This document shows, one piece after another, positions 1-8,139 of a stretch of DNA of 64,000 bases; the stretch's first letter is position 1; the number at the start of each line of letters is the position of its first letter. The stretch lies in assembly GCA_014649355.1 (NCBI GenBank), contig BMSW01000004.1, positions 140,608-204,607 on the forward strand, in the 5' to 3' direction. The DNA comes from Streptomyces althioticus (GTDB lineage Bacteria; Actinomycetota; Actinomycetes; Streptomycetales; Streptomycetaceae). The position numbers were made by a program, and so were the translations under genes. The notes beneath the pieces are model-generated. The model was not told the origin of the DNA. It did not search any database and saw only the letters and a program-made list of their open reading frames with translations.

Positions 1-291
1 AACACCTTCCAGCCGGACGAGAACCTGGACGTCGGCACCTCCGCCGACCGGGCGCAGGCGGCGACCTGGGGCACGATCCCGAAGACGTACGTCCGCCTCG
101 CCGACGACGCGAGCATGCCGCTCGCCCTGCAGGACCGGCTGATCCGCGAGGGCGACGAGCTGACGCCGGACAACCCCTACGACGTCCGCACCCTGCCGGG
201 CAGCCACCTGAAGTGGCTGGTCGACCCGGCGCCGGCGGCCAGGCTCCTGGGTGAGCTCGCGGACCTGACGGTCCCGTCCGCCCGTCCGTGA
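1..291 (+). CDS. Alpha/beta hydrolase, C-terminal end only
   Basis: The reading frame is open from base 1 to a TGA at 289-291, so only the last 96 residues are in the window. The visible part contains MPLALQDRLI and later GSHLKWLVDP, a layout I associate with Streptomyces alpha/beta-fold hydrolases, where the His of the GSH segment would be the catalytic histidine near the C-terminus. Nucleophile and acid lie upstream of the window, so substrate cannot be judged. It is followed by 83 nt and then an independently promoted gene on the same strand. The family call rests on the tail alone. Confidence 0.55.
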   Translation, partial: NTFQPDENLDVGTSADRAQAATWGTIPKTYVRLADDASMPLALQDRLIREGDELTPDNPYDVRTLPGSHLKWLVDPAPAARLLGELADLTVPSARP

Positions 292-374
292 CCCGCACCG
301 GCCGCCGGCGACTCCCGTCGGCCGTTCCGCGGCGATGTCCGTCCCGGCGGCGGCGCCGCCACTAGCGTGGACGC

Positions 375-1052
375 ATGACGACTCCTGCGGATGTGTACGA
401 GGTACGGGACCCCGAACTGCCGGGACGGCTGCTGGGCGTCGAGCGGGACGTACTGCTCCCCTTGCTGCGGGCGCGTGGCGACGGCGACTTCGCGCTGCCG
501 GTGACGGCGTGTCCGGGCTGGACGGTGCGGGACGTGCTGGCGCACTGCTCGGCGGCGCTGTCGCGGGTGGTGGAGAGCCGGTACGAGAAGGACGTGTTCT
601 CGCCCGCGTGCAACCAGCGGGACATCGACGAGCGGTCCGGCTGGACCCACGCCGAGATCCTCGACGAACTGGACCGCGGGATGACCGAGGCCGGACCGGT
701 CATCGCGAAGTCGAGCGGGCGGCTGGACGCGCTGGCGCTCGGCGAGTGGGTGCACGCCGGGGACGTGCGCGTCGCGCTCGGGGAGCCGGGGGCGTACGCG
801 GGCTCGGGTCTGCCGTTCGCGCTCGCGCTGCTGGCGCAGGTCACCGGCGCGCGGGGGCACGTGCCGCTGCACGCCGACCTGGACGACGCGGACGAGCCGC
901 TGCGGCTGGGCGACGCGTCCGGTGCACGGCCCCCGGCGCGCTTCATCGGCGACGGGCCCACCCTGGTGCGGCTGTACGCGGGGCGCCCGGTGGACGGGGT
1001 GTCGTACGAGCTGGCGGGTGTGGACCCGGCGGAGCTGAACATCTTCGGCTGA
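375..1052 (+). CDS. Maleylpyruvate isomerase family mycothiol-dependent enzyme
   Basis: A 225-residue cytoplasmic protein of the DinB/maleylpyruvate-isomerase N-terminal type. The segment CPGWTVRDVLAHCSAAL near residues 45-61 is the characteristic helix with the metal-ligand His; a second His-containing helix (GEWVHAGDVRVAL, about 123-135) fits the four-helix metal site. Family members use mycothiol as thiol cofactor in actinobacteria, but most paralogues have no known substrate. The ATG at 375 follows a TAGCGT -10-like hexamer (363-368) by 6 nt and has no Shine-Dalgarno, so a leaderless transcript is likely and supports this start. The gene is monocistronic by spacing; cutC follows with 93 nt between. 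Confidence 0.75.
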   Translation: MTTPADVYEVRDPELPGRLLGVERDVLLPLLRARGDGDFALPVTACPGWTVRDVLAHCSAALSRVVESRYEKDVFSPACNQRDIDERSGWTHAEILDELDRGMTEAGPVIAKSSGRLDALALGEWVHAGDVRVALGEPGAYAGSGLPFALALLAQVTGARGHVPLHADLDDADEPLRLGDASGARPPARFIGDGPTLVRLYAGRPVDGVSYELAGVDPAELNIFG

Positions 1053-1145
1053 GCGGCGGGTGGGCGTTTCCGGGCCCGCTGCCGGGCGTAGGCTTGGATT
1101 GGACTAGACCTGTAGGAGCCGTTCCGAGCCGACGAATGGGGCCCC

Positions 1146-1835
1146 ATGAGCAAGCGTGCAGTCCTGGAGGTGATCGCCCTCGACGTCGAGGACGCCGTCG
1201 CCGCCCAGGCGGGAGGTGCGGACCGCCTCGAGCTGGTCACCGACATGGCCGCCGACGGGCTGACCCCCGCGGCGGCGACGGTGACGGCGATCCGCGCGGC
1301 CGTGGACATCCCCGTCCGGGTCATGCTGCGGCTCGCGGACGGCTTCGCGGCGGGCGCGGTGGAACGGCTGGCCGCCGCGGCGTGCGAGATGCGGGAGGCG
1401 GGGGCGGAGGAGTTCGTCCTCGGCTTCCTCGACGCGGACGGCCAGGTGGACCTGGCGGCGGTGGAGCGGGTCGCGGGCGAGCTGGAGGGGTGCCGGTGGA
1501 CGTTCCACCGTGCGATCGACCATGCGGCGGACCGTGATGCTCTGCGCAAGCAGCTCGCGGACTTTCCCGGGCTGGACACGTATCTGACCGCCGGGTCGGC
1601 GGAGGGGGTCGACTCGGGTCTGGCTGTGCTGTGTGCGGAGGCGGGCCGCCGTGGGGAGCCCGGGTACGGGCAGCAGTTGATGGTGGGGGGTGGGCTGCGG
1701 TTGGAGCATGTGCCTGGGCTGTTGGGCGAGGGTGTCGACGCCTTCCACATCGGGGGCGCGGCTCGGCCGGAGGGGTGGGCGGGGCCGGTGTCGGCGGAAG
1801 CCGTGCGCCGGTGGCGGGGCGTGCTGGGGGACTGA
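1146..1835 (+). CDS. cutC: Copper homeostasis protein CutC
   Basis: A 229-residue protein matching the whole CutC TIM-barrel family. It opens with LEVIALDVEDAVAAQAGGADRLEL, the usual first strand and helix, and later has FHRAIDH (about 119-125) and LTAGSAEGVDSG with the GGGLRLEHVP turn (about 181-190), both standard CutC blocks. CutC was first described as a copper-tolerance factor in E. coli, but its biochemical activity is unsettled, so the functional name is family knowledge rather than evidence of copper handling here. Two -10-like hexamers, TAGGCT and TAGACC, lie at about 1090-1110. The 3' side faces helR convergently across a repeat-filled gap. Confidence 0.85.
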   Translation: MSKRAVLEVIALDVEDAVAAQAGGADRLELVTDMAADGLTPAAATVTAIRAAVDIPVRVMLRLADGFAAGAVERLAAAACEMREAGAEEFVLGFLDADGQVDLAAVERVAGELEGCRWTFHRAIDHAADRDALRKQLADFPGLDTYLTAGSAEGVDSGLAVLCAEAGRRGEPGYGQQLMVGGGLRLEHVPGLLGEGVDAFHIGGAARPEGWAGPVSAEAVRRWRGVLGD

Positions 1836-1860
1836 GGCCTCTCTGACGCCGGGTGGGGGG

Positions 1861-1990
1861 TGTTGTCGCAGCCCGGCGTGTGCGGGGTGCCGTCCGCGCC
1901 CACCCTCCCCCACTCTCGGCTTCGCTCGAGCGGGAGGTACCCCCATCGCCCCAGCGGCACGACTGCCCGCGGGAGCGGGGAGCGGGGAGC
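1861..1990. repeat. Composite intergenic repeat with a nested hairpin element
   Basis: The gap between the convergent cutC and helR genes holds a copy of the GGGGTGCCG...CGCCCACCC / CCCCAGCGGCACGACTGCCCGC element also present in the 14.2-14.6 kb array. Here it is interrupted by a 41-bp insertion (1905-1945) beginning CTCCCCCACTCTCGG and ending GGGAGGTACCCCCA. The ends of the insertion are self-complementary. A shorter relative sits inside a coding gene at 30481-30515. No open frame with Streptomyces codon bias was seen. Confidence 0.6.
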
Positions 1991-2037
1991 GGGGACGCAG
2001 CCCGGCGTCCGCGGGAGCCGGGTGGGGCGTTCGTGGG

Positions 2038-4143
2038 TTACGTCAGTTGCGTCGGCAGTGGGGCCGTGTGCGTGATGATCAAGCCTGAGACCGCTCGGGT
2101 CAGCGTGACGTACAGGCGGCGCAGCCCCGTGCGTTCGTCCGGTTCCGCATCGACGATCGCCCGGGGTTCGTCCAGGAGGACGTAGTCGTACTCCAGGCCC
2201 TTCGCCAGGGAGGCCGGGACCAGGGTGAGGCGGGTGGACCGCGTCGTCTCCTCGCCGGGGGACACGTACGGCAGGCCCGCCGCGGCCAGGGCTTCCGTCA
2301 GGCAGGGGATGCGGGGGTCGGCCGCGATCAGACCCACCGAGCCTTCACGGGTGAGCAGTTCGCGGCACGCCGCGACGACGTCGTCCGGGCCCGACGCGCC
2401 GCGCACCTCGAAGAAGCCCGGGTTCTCGCGGATCGACGCGACCGGGGCGAGCCCCGGCGCGATGTGAGGCAGCAGCCGGGAGGCGTACGTGATGACGTCC
2501 GTGGGGACACGGAAACCCGCCGTCAGCTCCTCCACCACCGCGTCCGGCTTGCCCAGGTGGGACAGCGCCTCCTCCCAGCTGCGCGTCGCCCACGGCGTGG
2601 TGCCCTGCGCCAGGTCGCCGAGGACGGTCGCCGAGCCGGTCGTGCAGCGGCGGCCCACCGCCCGGTACTGCATGGGGGAGAGGTCCTGCGCCTCGTCCAG
2701 CACCACATGGCCGAGCGACGGCGTCCGCTGGACCAGGTCCGCCGCCTCGTCGATCAGCACCGTGTCCGCCGCCGACCACTTCGCCGACTTCACCGAGCGG
2801 GCCGGCTTCGCCCACAGGACCGCCTTCTGCTCCCGCTCGTCGAGCAGCCCCTCCGCGTGCTCCGCCAGGAACTCCGCGTCGCCCAGCAGCCGCAGCACCA
2901 GCTTCGCCGGGTCGACCGCCGGCCACACCGCCTTCACCGCGGCCTTCACCGCCGCGTTGCGCGCCACCGCGTCCTGCACCCGGTCGTCCGGCGCCTCGCC
3001 CGCCCGCTCCATCTGCACCAGCACCGCGTGCGCGATCCGCTGCGGCAGCGCCTCGCGGGCGGCGCCGTAGCGGATGTCCCGGTCGAGCAACTGACGCACG
3101 ATCTCCTCGAGTTCGTACGCCGGGACACGCCAGCGACGCGAGCCGCGCACCACCACGACCGGCTCCGTCGGCATCGTCACGTGGGAGTACAGCGCCCGCC
3201 GCAGCACCTCCGCCATGCGCGCGTCGCCCTTGACCGTCGCCGCCGTCGCGTCGTCCGTGCCCCGCACCTCCACGTGCGCCACCAGGTCGTCCACCGTGGC
3301 CTGGGCGACGGCGAGTTCGCCCAGGGCCGGGAGCACCTGCTCGATGTAGTGGAGGAAGGAGCGGTTCGGGCCGACGACCAGCGTGCCGGTGCGGGCGAGC
3401 CGCTCGCGGTGGGCGTACAGGAGGTAGGCGACCCGGTGCAGGCCGACGGCCGTCTTTCCGGTGCCGGGGCCGCCCTGCACGCACACGCTGCCCGACAGCC
3501 CCGACCGTACGATCTCGTCCTGCTCGGGCTGGATCGTGGCGACGATGTCGCGCATCGGGCCGACGCGCGGGCGCTCGATCTCCTGCTGGAGCAGCTTGCT
3601 GGTGGTCGCGGCCTCGGCCGGGTCGGAGAGGTGCTCGTCCTCGTACGCGGTGAGGTCGCCGCCGGTGTAGCCGAAGCGGCGGCGCAGCCCGACGTCCATC
3701 GGGTCCTTCTTGGACGCCCGGTAGAACGGCTGCGACACCGGCGCACGCCAGTCGATCACCATCGGGTCGCCGTCCGCGTCGTGCACGTGCCGGCGCCCGA
3801 TGTGCAGTGTTGAATAAGCAGCCTCCGGCTGCGGGCGTTCCCCCTCCGCACCCTCCGCCTGCTCCGCGCCCGGCGCGCGCAGGTAGTCGAGGCGCCCGAA
3901 GAACAGCGGGGTGTCGCTGAGGTCGGCCAGCGCCTTGATCCGTTCGTCGATCTGGTGCTGGAGGACGGCCGCGTTCACCCAGTTGGCGGTCACGTCGCGG
4001 ATGTCGAGTGCCTCCGCGTCCTCCCGCATGGCGCGCAGGGCGGCGCGGGACGCGGTGAGGTGGGAGCGTTCGCGGGCGAGGGGGTCGTCGGCCGGGGTGG
4101 TCGTACCGTCCAGGGGTTCGTCTACGGGCGTGGACGCGGACAA
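2038..4143 (-). CDS. helR: HelR/HelD-type RNA polymerase recycling motor ATPase
   Basis: A 701-residue superfamily-1 helicase-like ATPase. Visible motifs are the Walker A GGPGTGKT (about 223-230), Walker B LDEAQDLSP (about 480) and the late LAKGLEYDYVLLDE (about 645). The N-terminal 200 residues are HelD-like, beginning with a helical region, then HIGRRHVHD and VIDWRAPVSQPFYRA. HelD-class proteins remove stalled RNA polymerase from DNA; actinobacterial HelR additionally dislodges rifamycins from polymerase. The start chosen is a TTG at 4143 because GGAGG lies 7 nt upstream; upstream in-frame codons lack protein-like composition. I searched the upstream region for a rifamycin-associated inverted repeat and saw only the palindrome CCCCTAGGGG at 4335-4344. 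HelR rather than UvrD is well supported by the N-terminus. Confidence 0.85.
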   Translation of the reverse strand: MSASTPVDEPLDGTTTPADDPLARERSHLTASRAALRAMREDAEALDIRDVTANWVNAAVLQHQIDERIKALADLSDTPLFFGRLDYLRAPGAEQAEGAEGERPQPEAAYSTLHIGRRHVHDADGDPMVIDWRAPVSQPFYRASKKDPMDVGLRRRFGYTGGDLTAYEDEHLSDPAEAATTSKLLQQEIERPRVGPMRDIVATIQPEQDEIVRSGLSGSVCVQGGPGTGKTAVGLHRVAYLLYAHRERLARTGTLVVGPNRSFLHYIEQVLPALGELAVAQATVDDLVAHVEVRGTDDATAATVKGDARMAEVLRRALYSHVTMPTEPVVVVRGSRRWRVPAYELEEIVRQLLDRDIRYGAAREALPQRIAHAVLVQMERAGEAPDDRVQDAVARNAAVKAAVKAVWPAVDPAKLVLRLLGDAEFLAEHAEGLLDEREQKAVLWAKPARSVKSAKWSAADTVLIDEAADLVQRTPSLGHVVLDEAQDLSPMQYRAVGRRCTTGSATVLGDLAQGTTPWATRSWEEALSHLGKPDAVVEELTAGFRVPTDVITYASRLLPHIAPGLAPVASIRENPGFFEVRGASGPDDVVAACRELLTREGSVGLIAADPRIPCLTEALAAAGLPYVSPGEETTRSTRLTLVPASLAKGLEYDYVLLDEPRAIVDAEPDERTGLRRLYVTLTRAVSGLIITHTAPLPTQLT

Positions 4144-4457
4144 GGGGGTGCCTCCGAAGGACCTGCTGCGGGTGTGCTGCGAGGAAGGAATGCCGGCCGG
4201 TTTCCGTCCGGACGGCGGCGCTCCGTGAGGGAGGCGGGAAGAGAGCGGAGATTCTAGGTCGTGGGGTGGGGGTGGTCCAAACGGTTTCCCCTCGCCCGTG
4301 GGGAGCGGTCGGCGTCGGGCGTGGCCCTCAGGTCCCCCTAGGGGTGACCCCGTCCTGCTTGAGAGGGACGGCTCGTCCCGCAGGTGTACGCGGCGGGCCC
4401 GCGGTTCGGTCCCGTGGGCCGATGCCCGTACCGGGGTCACGGAGCGACCATGAACGC
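4144..4457. other. Divergent intergenic region, helR to small CDS
   Basis: This 314-bp gap separates leftward helR from a rightward 61-codon gene. It holds the perfect palindrome CCCCTAGGGG at 4335-4344, embedded in a longer imperfect dyad (GGTCCCCCTAGGGGTGACC, 4331-4349). No convincing additional gene is visible; open frames through it are continuations of neighbours. Promoters for both flanking genes must lie here, but no clear -35/-10 pair was recognised. Confidence 0.5.
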
Positions 4458-4643
4458 ATGAGCGCAGCTACCGTCCACCCCACCAGCCCGCCGGTCCGCC
4501 CGAGCGGCGCCGCCCCGGCCGAGGGCAGTCACCCGCACCGCGTCGGTGACGCCCTGCGCGCCGTGAAGGTGTTCCTCGGCGCGGCCCTCGACGTGATCCT
4601 CCTCGGCGAGTACGGCGCCGAGGCCGGCGTCCGCCGCCGCTAA
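4458..4643 (+). CDS. Small conserved hypothetical protein (61 aa)
   Basis: A short gene encoding a Pro/Ala-rich N-terminus followed by a compact helical tail, HRVGDALRAVKVFLGAAL then DVILLGEYGAEAGVRRR. The tail has the hydrophobic spacing of a short membrane-associated helix. I recall similar small Streptomyces proteins but no function. The ATG at 4458 is the last good start before the conserved tail. Its stop (TAA, 4641-4643) overlaps the stop of the opposite-strand regulator (TAG, complement of 4640-4642), so the two genes converge with a 4-bp overlap and no terminator between them. Confidence 0.6.
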   Translation: MSAATVHPTSPPVRPSGAAPAEGSHPHRVGDALRAVKVFLGAALDVILLGEYGAEAGVRRR

Positions 4644-5380
4644 CCCTTCTCCTCGTTCTCCTCGGTCCCCTCCGGTTTCTCGAACAGCACGTCACGTGCC
4701 TCCTCCGCCGCGCCGAGCATGGTCTCCGCGATGAAGTCCAGGAACCGCGCGGCGTTCTCCAGCCGGGTCGCGGCCGGTGTGCCGCGCCCCATGACGTCCA
4801 CGCCCTCCCGTGAGGCCGCCGCCACCTGCGCGGTGGACCGGGCGCTGGCGACCATCGACTGGTACCAGATGTCCTCGTCGAAGCCGTAGCGCTCCCGTCG
4901 GTCCCCCTCGTCGCGGTACCGGCGCACCAGGTCCTGGCTCTCCAGGAACGCGACGGCCTTCGACACCGACGCCGGGCTGACCTGCAGCCGCTCCGCCAGC
5001 TCGGCGGCGGTGAGGCTGCCGGAGTCGCTGAGGGTGAGACAGGCCATGACCCTGGCCATCATCCTGGGCGTGCCCGAGGCGATGAAGACCGTGGTGAGCG
5101 TCTCCTCGTACGCCCGCACCGCCTCCGGGTCCCGCCCGTACGCGTCCGGCGCGGCCTTCGCCTGCCGCGCGTCGCGCCTGCGCCGGCGGGCGCGCTGCTC
5201 GCTCGCGCGCTGCGCCAGCTCCGGGCGGTAGGCGGTGGGGCCGCCGTTGCGCATGACCTCCCGCGTGACCGTCGACGTCGGGCGGTCGAGCCGCCGCGCG
5301 ATCTCCGCGTACGCCAGCCCGTCGGCCAGCCCCGACGCGATCTGCTGCCGTTCCTGCTGAGTGAGCCTGCCTCCTGGCAA
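4640..5380 (-). CDS. GbsR/MarR-like regulator with N-terminal helix-turn-helix
   Basis: A 246-residue putative transcription factor with two DNA-binding-like modules. The N-terminal 50 residues resemble an IS30-type HTH_38 motif (LTQQERQQIASGLADGLAYA then EIARRLDRPTSTVTREV). Residues about 90-170 resemble the GbsR/MarR winged helix (LTAAELAERLQVSPASVSKA then LVRRYRDEGDRRERYGF). The start is a TTG at 5380 with GGAG 7 nt upstream; longer in-frame starts add non-protein-like sequence. It is divergent from a DUF4097-ABC exporter operon, and the gap is full of related dyads (5419-5568), so autoregulation and control of the exporter are likely. Ligand unknown. Confidence 0.75.
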   Translation of the reverse strand: MPGGRLTQQERQQIASGLADGLAYAEIARRLDRPTSTVTREVMRNGGPTAYRPELAQRASEQRARRRRRDARQAKAAPDAYGRDPEAVRAYEETLTTVFIASGTPRMMARVMACLTLSDSGSLTAAELAERLQVSPASVSKAVAFLESQDLVRRYRDEGDRRERYGFDEDIWYQSMVASARSTAQVAAASREGVDVMGRGTPAATRLENAARFLDFIAETMLGAAEEARDVLFEKPEGTEENEEKG

Positions 5381-5418
5381 CGCGGGTCTCCTTCGTGGTC
5401 CGTGAGTGCGGCGAGCAT

Positions 5419-5568
5419 AGCGTTCACGCTCTTTGTAATGCAACGAATCGTAGGGTGGCCGTTGCGTTGTCGCACAGGGCGTTGCAACGATTTGTACGCT
5501 CTGAACTGCGCAAAGAATGTCTGAATGCAACAACAGCGTTGCCGCTTCCGTGAACGCAACGTAGCGTT
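5419..5568. promoter_or_regulatory. Cluster of operator-like dyads between GbsR-like gene and exporter operon
   Basis: Four dyads lie in the divergent gap. They are AGCGT-TC-ACGCT (5419-5430), CGTTGCAACG (5480-5489, perfect), GCAAC-N6-GTTGC (5527-5542) and AACGCAACGTAGCGTT (5553-5568, one mismatched pair). A 14-nt direct repeat, TGCAACGA-N-T-N-GTA, also appears at 5439-5452 and 5483-5496, 44 bp apart. The shared GCAAC/GTTGC core suggests one protein binding several sites. That the adjacent regulator binds them is inference. Confidence 0.65.
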
Positions 5569-5606
5569 TCCGGTGTCAGAAACAACGACACCCGAAGGAG
5601 CGCACG

Positions 5607-6275
5607 ATGCGGTTCCAGACCCCCGCCCCCCTCCCGGTCGCCCTCGACATCGCCGCCGGCCGCATCCGGTTCGTCGCCGCCGACCGGGCCGACACCGTGG
5701 TCGAGGTCCTGCCCGTCGACGCCACGAAGAGCCGCGACGCGAAGGCGGCGGAGCAGACGAGGGTCGAGTACCGCGACGGAGTCCTGCGGATCGACGGCCC
5801 GCAGGCGAAGAACCAGCTTCTCGGCCCCTCGGGATCCGTCGACATCACCGTCCGGCTGCCCGCCGGCTCCCGCGTCGAGGCGAAGGCCGCCGGCGCGGAG
5901 CTGCGAGGCGAAGGCCGGCTCGGCGACGTCGTCGTCGACGGAGTGCTGGGCCCGGTGGAGCTCGACGAGGCCGCGAGCGTCCGCCTCACCGTTCTGGCGG
6001 GCGACGTCTCGGTCGGCCGCCTGGGCGGGCCCGCCGAGATCAGCACCGGGAAGGGCGACATCCGCGTCACCGAGGCCCTGCGCGGCACGGTCACCCTGCG
6101 CACCGAGCACGGCGACATCACCGTAGGCGCCGGCCGCGCAGTCTCCGCCTCCCTCGACGCCGGCACCGGCCACGGCCGGGTCCGCAACACGCTCAGCAAC
6201 GCCGACGGCGCCGCCGTCGGCCTCACCGTCCACGCGACCACCGCCTACGGCGACATCACCGCCAGCAGCCTGTGA
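5607..6275 (+). CDS. DUF4097 family beta-repeat protein
   Basis: A 222-residue protein predicted to be nearly all beta strand, with repeated short blocks ending in G-D-I/V (GDVVVDG, GDVSVGR, GDIRVTE, GDITVGA, GDITASS). This is the pattern of DUF4097 adhesin-like right-handed beta-helix proteins. There is no signal peptide or membrane segment, so it is probably cytoplasmic. GAAGGAG 6 nt before the ATG supports the start. It is the first gene of an operon with an ABC exporter (29-nt gap to the ATPase). DUF4097 genes next to DrrAB-type exporters and small regulators are a recurring Streptomyces arrangement; the molecular role is unknown. Confidence 0.75.
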   Translation: MRFQTPAPLPVALDIAAGRIRFVAADRADTVVEVLPVDATKSRDAKAAEQTRVEYRDGVLRIDGPQAKNQLLGPSGSVDITVRLPAGSRVEAKAAGAELRGEGRLGDVVVDGVLGPVELDEAASVRLTVLAGDVSVGRLGGPAEISTGKGDIRVTEALRGTVTLRTEHGDITVGAGRAVSASLDAGTGHGRVRNTLSNADGAAVGLTVHATTAYGDITASSL

Positions 6276-6304
6276 CCGCCCCTGACGCGACGAAGGAGAC
6301 ACCC

Positions 6305-7261
6305 ATGACCGGACCGGCCATCGCGGCGAGCGGGCTGCGCAAGGCGTACGGCGACAAGGCCGTCCTCGACGGCGTCGATCTCGCCGTCGAGGAAGGCACG
6401 ATCTTCTCCCTGCTCGGGCCGAACGGCGCGGGCAAGACCACGGTCGTCAAGATCCTCTCCACGCTCGTCGGCGCGGACGCGGGCGACCTGCGGGTCGGCG
6501 GGCACGACCTCGCCGCCGACCCGCAGGCCGTGCGGGCCGCGATCGGCGTCACCGGCCAGTTCTCGGCCGTCGACGGGCTGATCACCGGCGAGGAGAACAT
6601 GCTGCTCATGGCGGACCTGCACCACCTGCCCCGCCGGGAGGGCCGGCGGGCCGCCGCCGAACTGCTGGAACGCTTCGACCTCGCGGACGCGGCGAAGAAG
6701 CCCGCGTCCACCTACTCCGGTGGCATGAAGCGCCGCCTCGACATCGCCATGACGCTGGTCGGCGACCCGCGGATCATCTTCCTCGACGAGCCGACCACCG
6801 GGCTCGACCCGCGCTCCCGTCACACCATGTGGGGCATCATCCGCGAGCTGGTCGACGGCGGGGTGACCGTTTTCCTCACCACGCAATACCTGGAGGAGGC
6901 CGACCAGCTCGCCCACCGCATCGCCGTGCTGCACGACGGCCGGATCGCCGCCGAGGGCACCGCGGAGGAGCTGAAGCGGATCGTCCCCGGCGGGCACGTA
7001 CGGCTCCGCTTCACCGACCCGGGCGGCTACCGGTCGGCCGCCGCCGTCCTGACCGGGGCCGCCCCGGACGACGCGGCACTGAGCCTGACCCTCCCCAGCG
7101 GCGGCAGCCAGCGAGAACTGCGCGCCGTGCTGGACCGGCTCGACTCCGCCGGGGTGGAGGCGGACGAGCTGACCGTGCACACCCCCGACCTCGACGACGT
7201 CTTCTTCGCCCTGACCGAAGGCGCCGCCGTCCCCGCTCCCGCCGAGGAGGCCGTCCGATGA
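6305..7261 (+). CDS. Daunorubicin-resistance-type ABC transporter ATP-binding protein
   Basis: A 318-residue ATPase of the DrrA type. Visible motifs are Walker [10 protein letters not shown] (about 38-46), signature YSGGMKRRLD (about 137-146), Walker [17 protein letters not shown] (about 157-172) and the H-loop region [13 protein letters not shown]. The last 90 residues form the DrrA-type C-terminal extension (LDDVFFALTEG). It should energise the permease encoded next, whose ATG overlaps this stop (ATGA, 7258-7261), indicating translational coupling. Substrate cannot be read from sequence. A second, separate DrrAB pair lies at 45.6-47.4 kb. Confidence 0.85.
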   Translation: MTGPAIAASGLRKAYGDKAVLDGVDLAVEEGTIFSLLGPNGAGKTTVVKILSTLVGADAGDLRVGGHDLAADPQAVRAAIGVTGQFSAVDGLITGEENMLLMADLHHLPRREGRRAAAELLERFDLADAAKKPASTYSGGMKRRLDIAMTLVGDPRIIFLDEPTTGLDPRSRHTMWGIIRELVDGGVTVFLTTQYLEEADQLAHRIAVLHDGRIAAEGTAEELKRIVPGGHVRLRFTDPGGYRSAAAVLTGAAPDDAALSLTLPSGGSQRELRAVLDRLDSAGVEADELTVHTPDLDDVFFALTEGAAVPAPAEEAVR

Positions 7262-8052
7262 GCGCCCCGCAGCCCCTCTCCCTCGCCTTGCGCGACTCGT
7301 CCACGATGGTGCGCCGCAACCTGCTGCACGCCCGGCGCTACCCGTCCCTCACCCTCAACCTGCTGCTCACACCGGTCATGCTGCTCCTGCTCTTCGTGTA
7401 CGTCTTCGGGGACGTGATGAGCGCGGGGCTGGGCGGCGGCGGCCGGTCCGCGTACGTCGCCTACCTGGTGCCGGGGCTGCTGCTGATGACCGTCGGCTCC
7501 ACCGCGATCGGCACCGCGGTGTCCGTGTCGATGGACATGACCGAGGGGATCGTCGCCCGTTTCCGCACGATGGCCATCCACCGCGGCTCGGTGCTCGTCG
7601 GACACGTGGTCGGCAGCGTGCTGAAGGCGGTCCTGAGCGTGGTCGTCGTGGGCCTGGTCGCGGTGGCGATCGGCTTCCGCTCCACGGACGCCACGGCGCT
7701 GGAGTGGCTGGCCGCCTTCGGGCTGCTGGTGCTGTTCGCGACGGCGCTCACCTGGATCGCGGTCGGCATGGGCCTCGGCGCCCCCAACGCGGAGGCCGCC
7801 GGCAACAACGCGACCCCGCTGATCCTGCTGCCCCTGCTGTCCAGCGCGTTCGTCCCGGTGGAGGGGATGCCGGGGTGGTTCCGGCCGATCGCCGAGTACC
7901 AGCCCTTCACGCCGGCCATCGAGACCCTCCGCGGGCTGCTGCTCGGCAGCGGGATCGGGCACAACGGATGGCTGGCCGTGGGCTGGTGCGTGGCGCTGGT
8001 GCTGCTCGGCTACTTCTGGTCGACGGCCTCCTTCGCCCGCGACCCGAAGTGA
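7258..8052 (+). CDS. ABC-2 type exporter permease (DrrB-like)
   Basis: A 264-residue integral membrane protein with about six hydrophobic segments. The first follows the RRNLLHARRYPSLTLNLLLTP entry helix typical of DrrB permeases (quoted in part), and the middle contains GIVARFRTMAIHRGSVLVG, the coupling-helix region that contacts the ATPase. NAEAAGN and FVPVEGMPGWFRPIAEYQP are ABC-2 C-terminal hallmarks. It completes the exporter with the preceding ATPase and shares a 4-bp start/stop overlap with it. The third gene of the DUF4097 operon, it probably answers to the GbsR-like regulator upstream. Confidence 0.85.
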   Translation: MSAPQPLSLALRDSSTMVRRNLLHARRYPSLTLNLLLTPVMLLLLFVYVFGDVMSAGLGGGGRSAYVAYLVPGLLLMTVGSTAIGTAVSVSMDMTEGIVARFRTMAIHRGSVLVGHVVGSVLKAVLSVVVVGLVAVAIGFRSTDATALEWLAAFGLLVLFATALTWIAVGMGLGAPNAEAAGNNATPLILLPLLSSAFVPVEGMPGWFRPIAEYQPFTPAIETLRGLLLGSGIGHNGWLAVGWCVALVLLGYFWSTASFARDPK

Positions 8053-8139
8053 CCACGCGCACGCGTGAGTACGAGTACGCCCCCGCCTTGAGTAGCGGCC
8101 CCGGTGCGCCCGTCGCGCCGGGGCCGCTTCACTGGCCGT

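Noticed and set aside
4144..4457. Rifamycin-associated element upstream of helR
   Set aside because: Only CCCCTAGGGG and a longer imperfect dyad are present; neither fits the element as I remember it.
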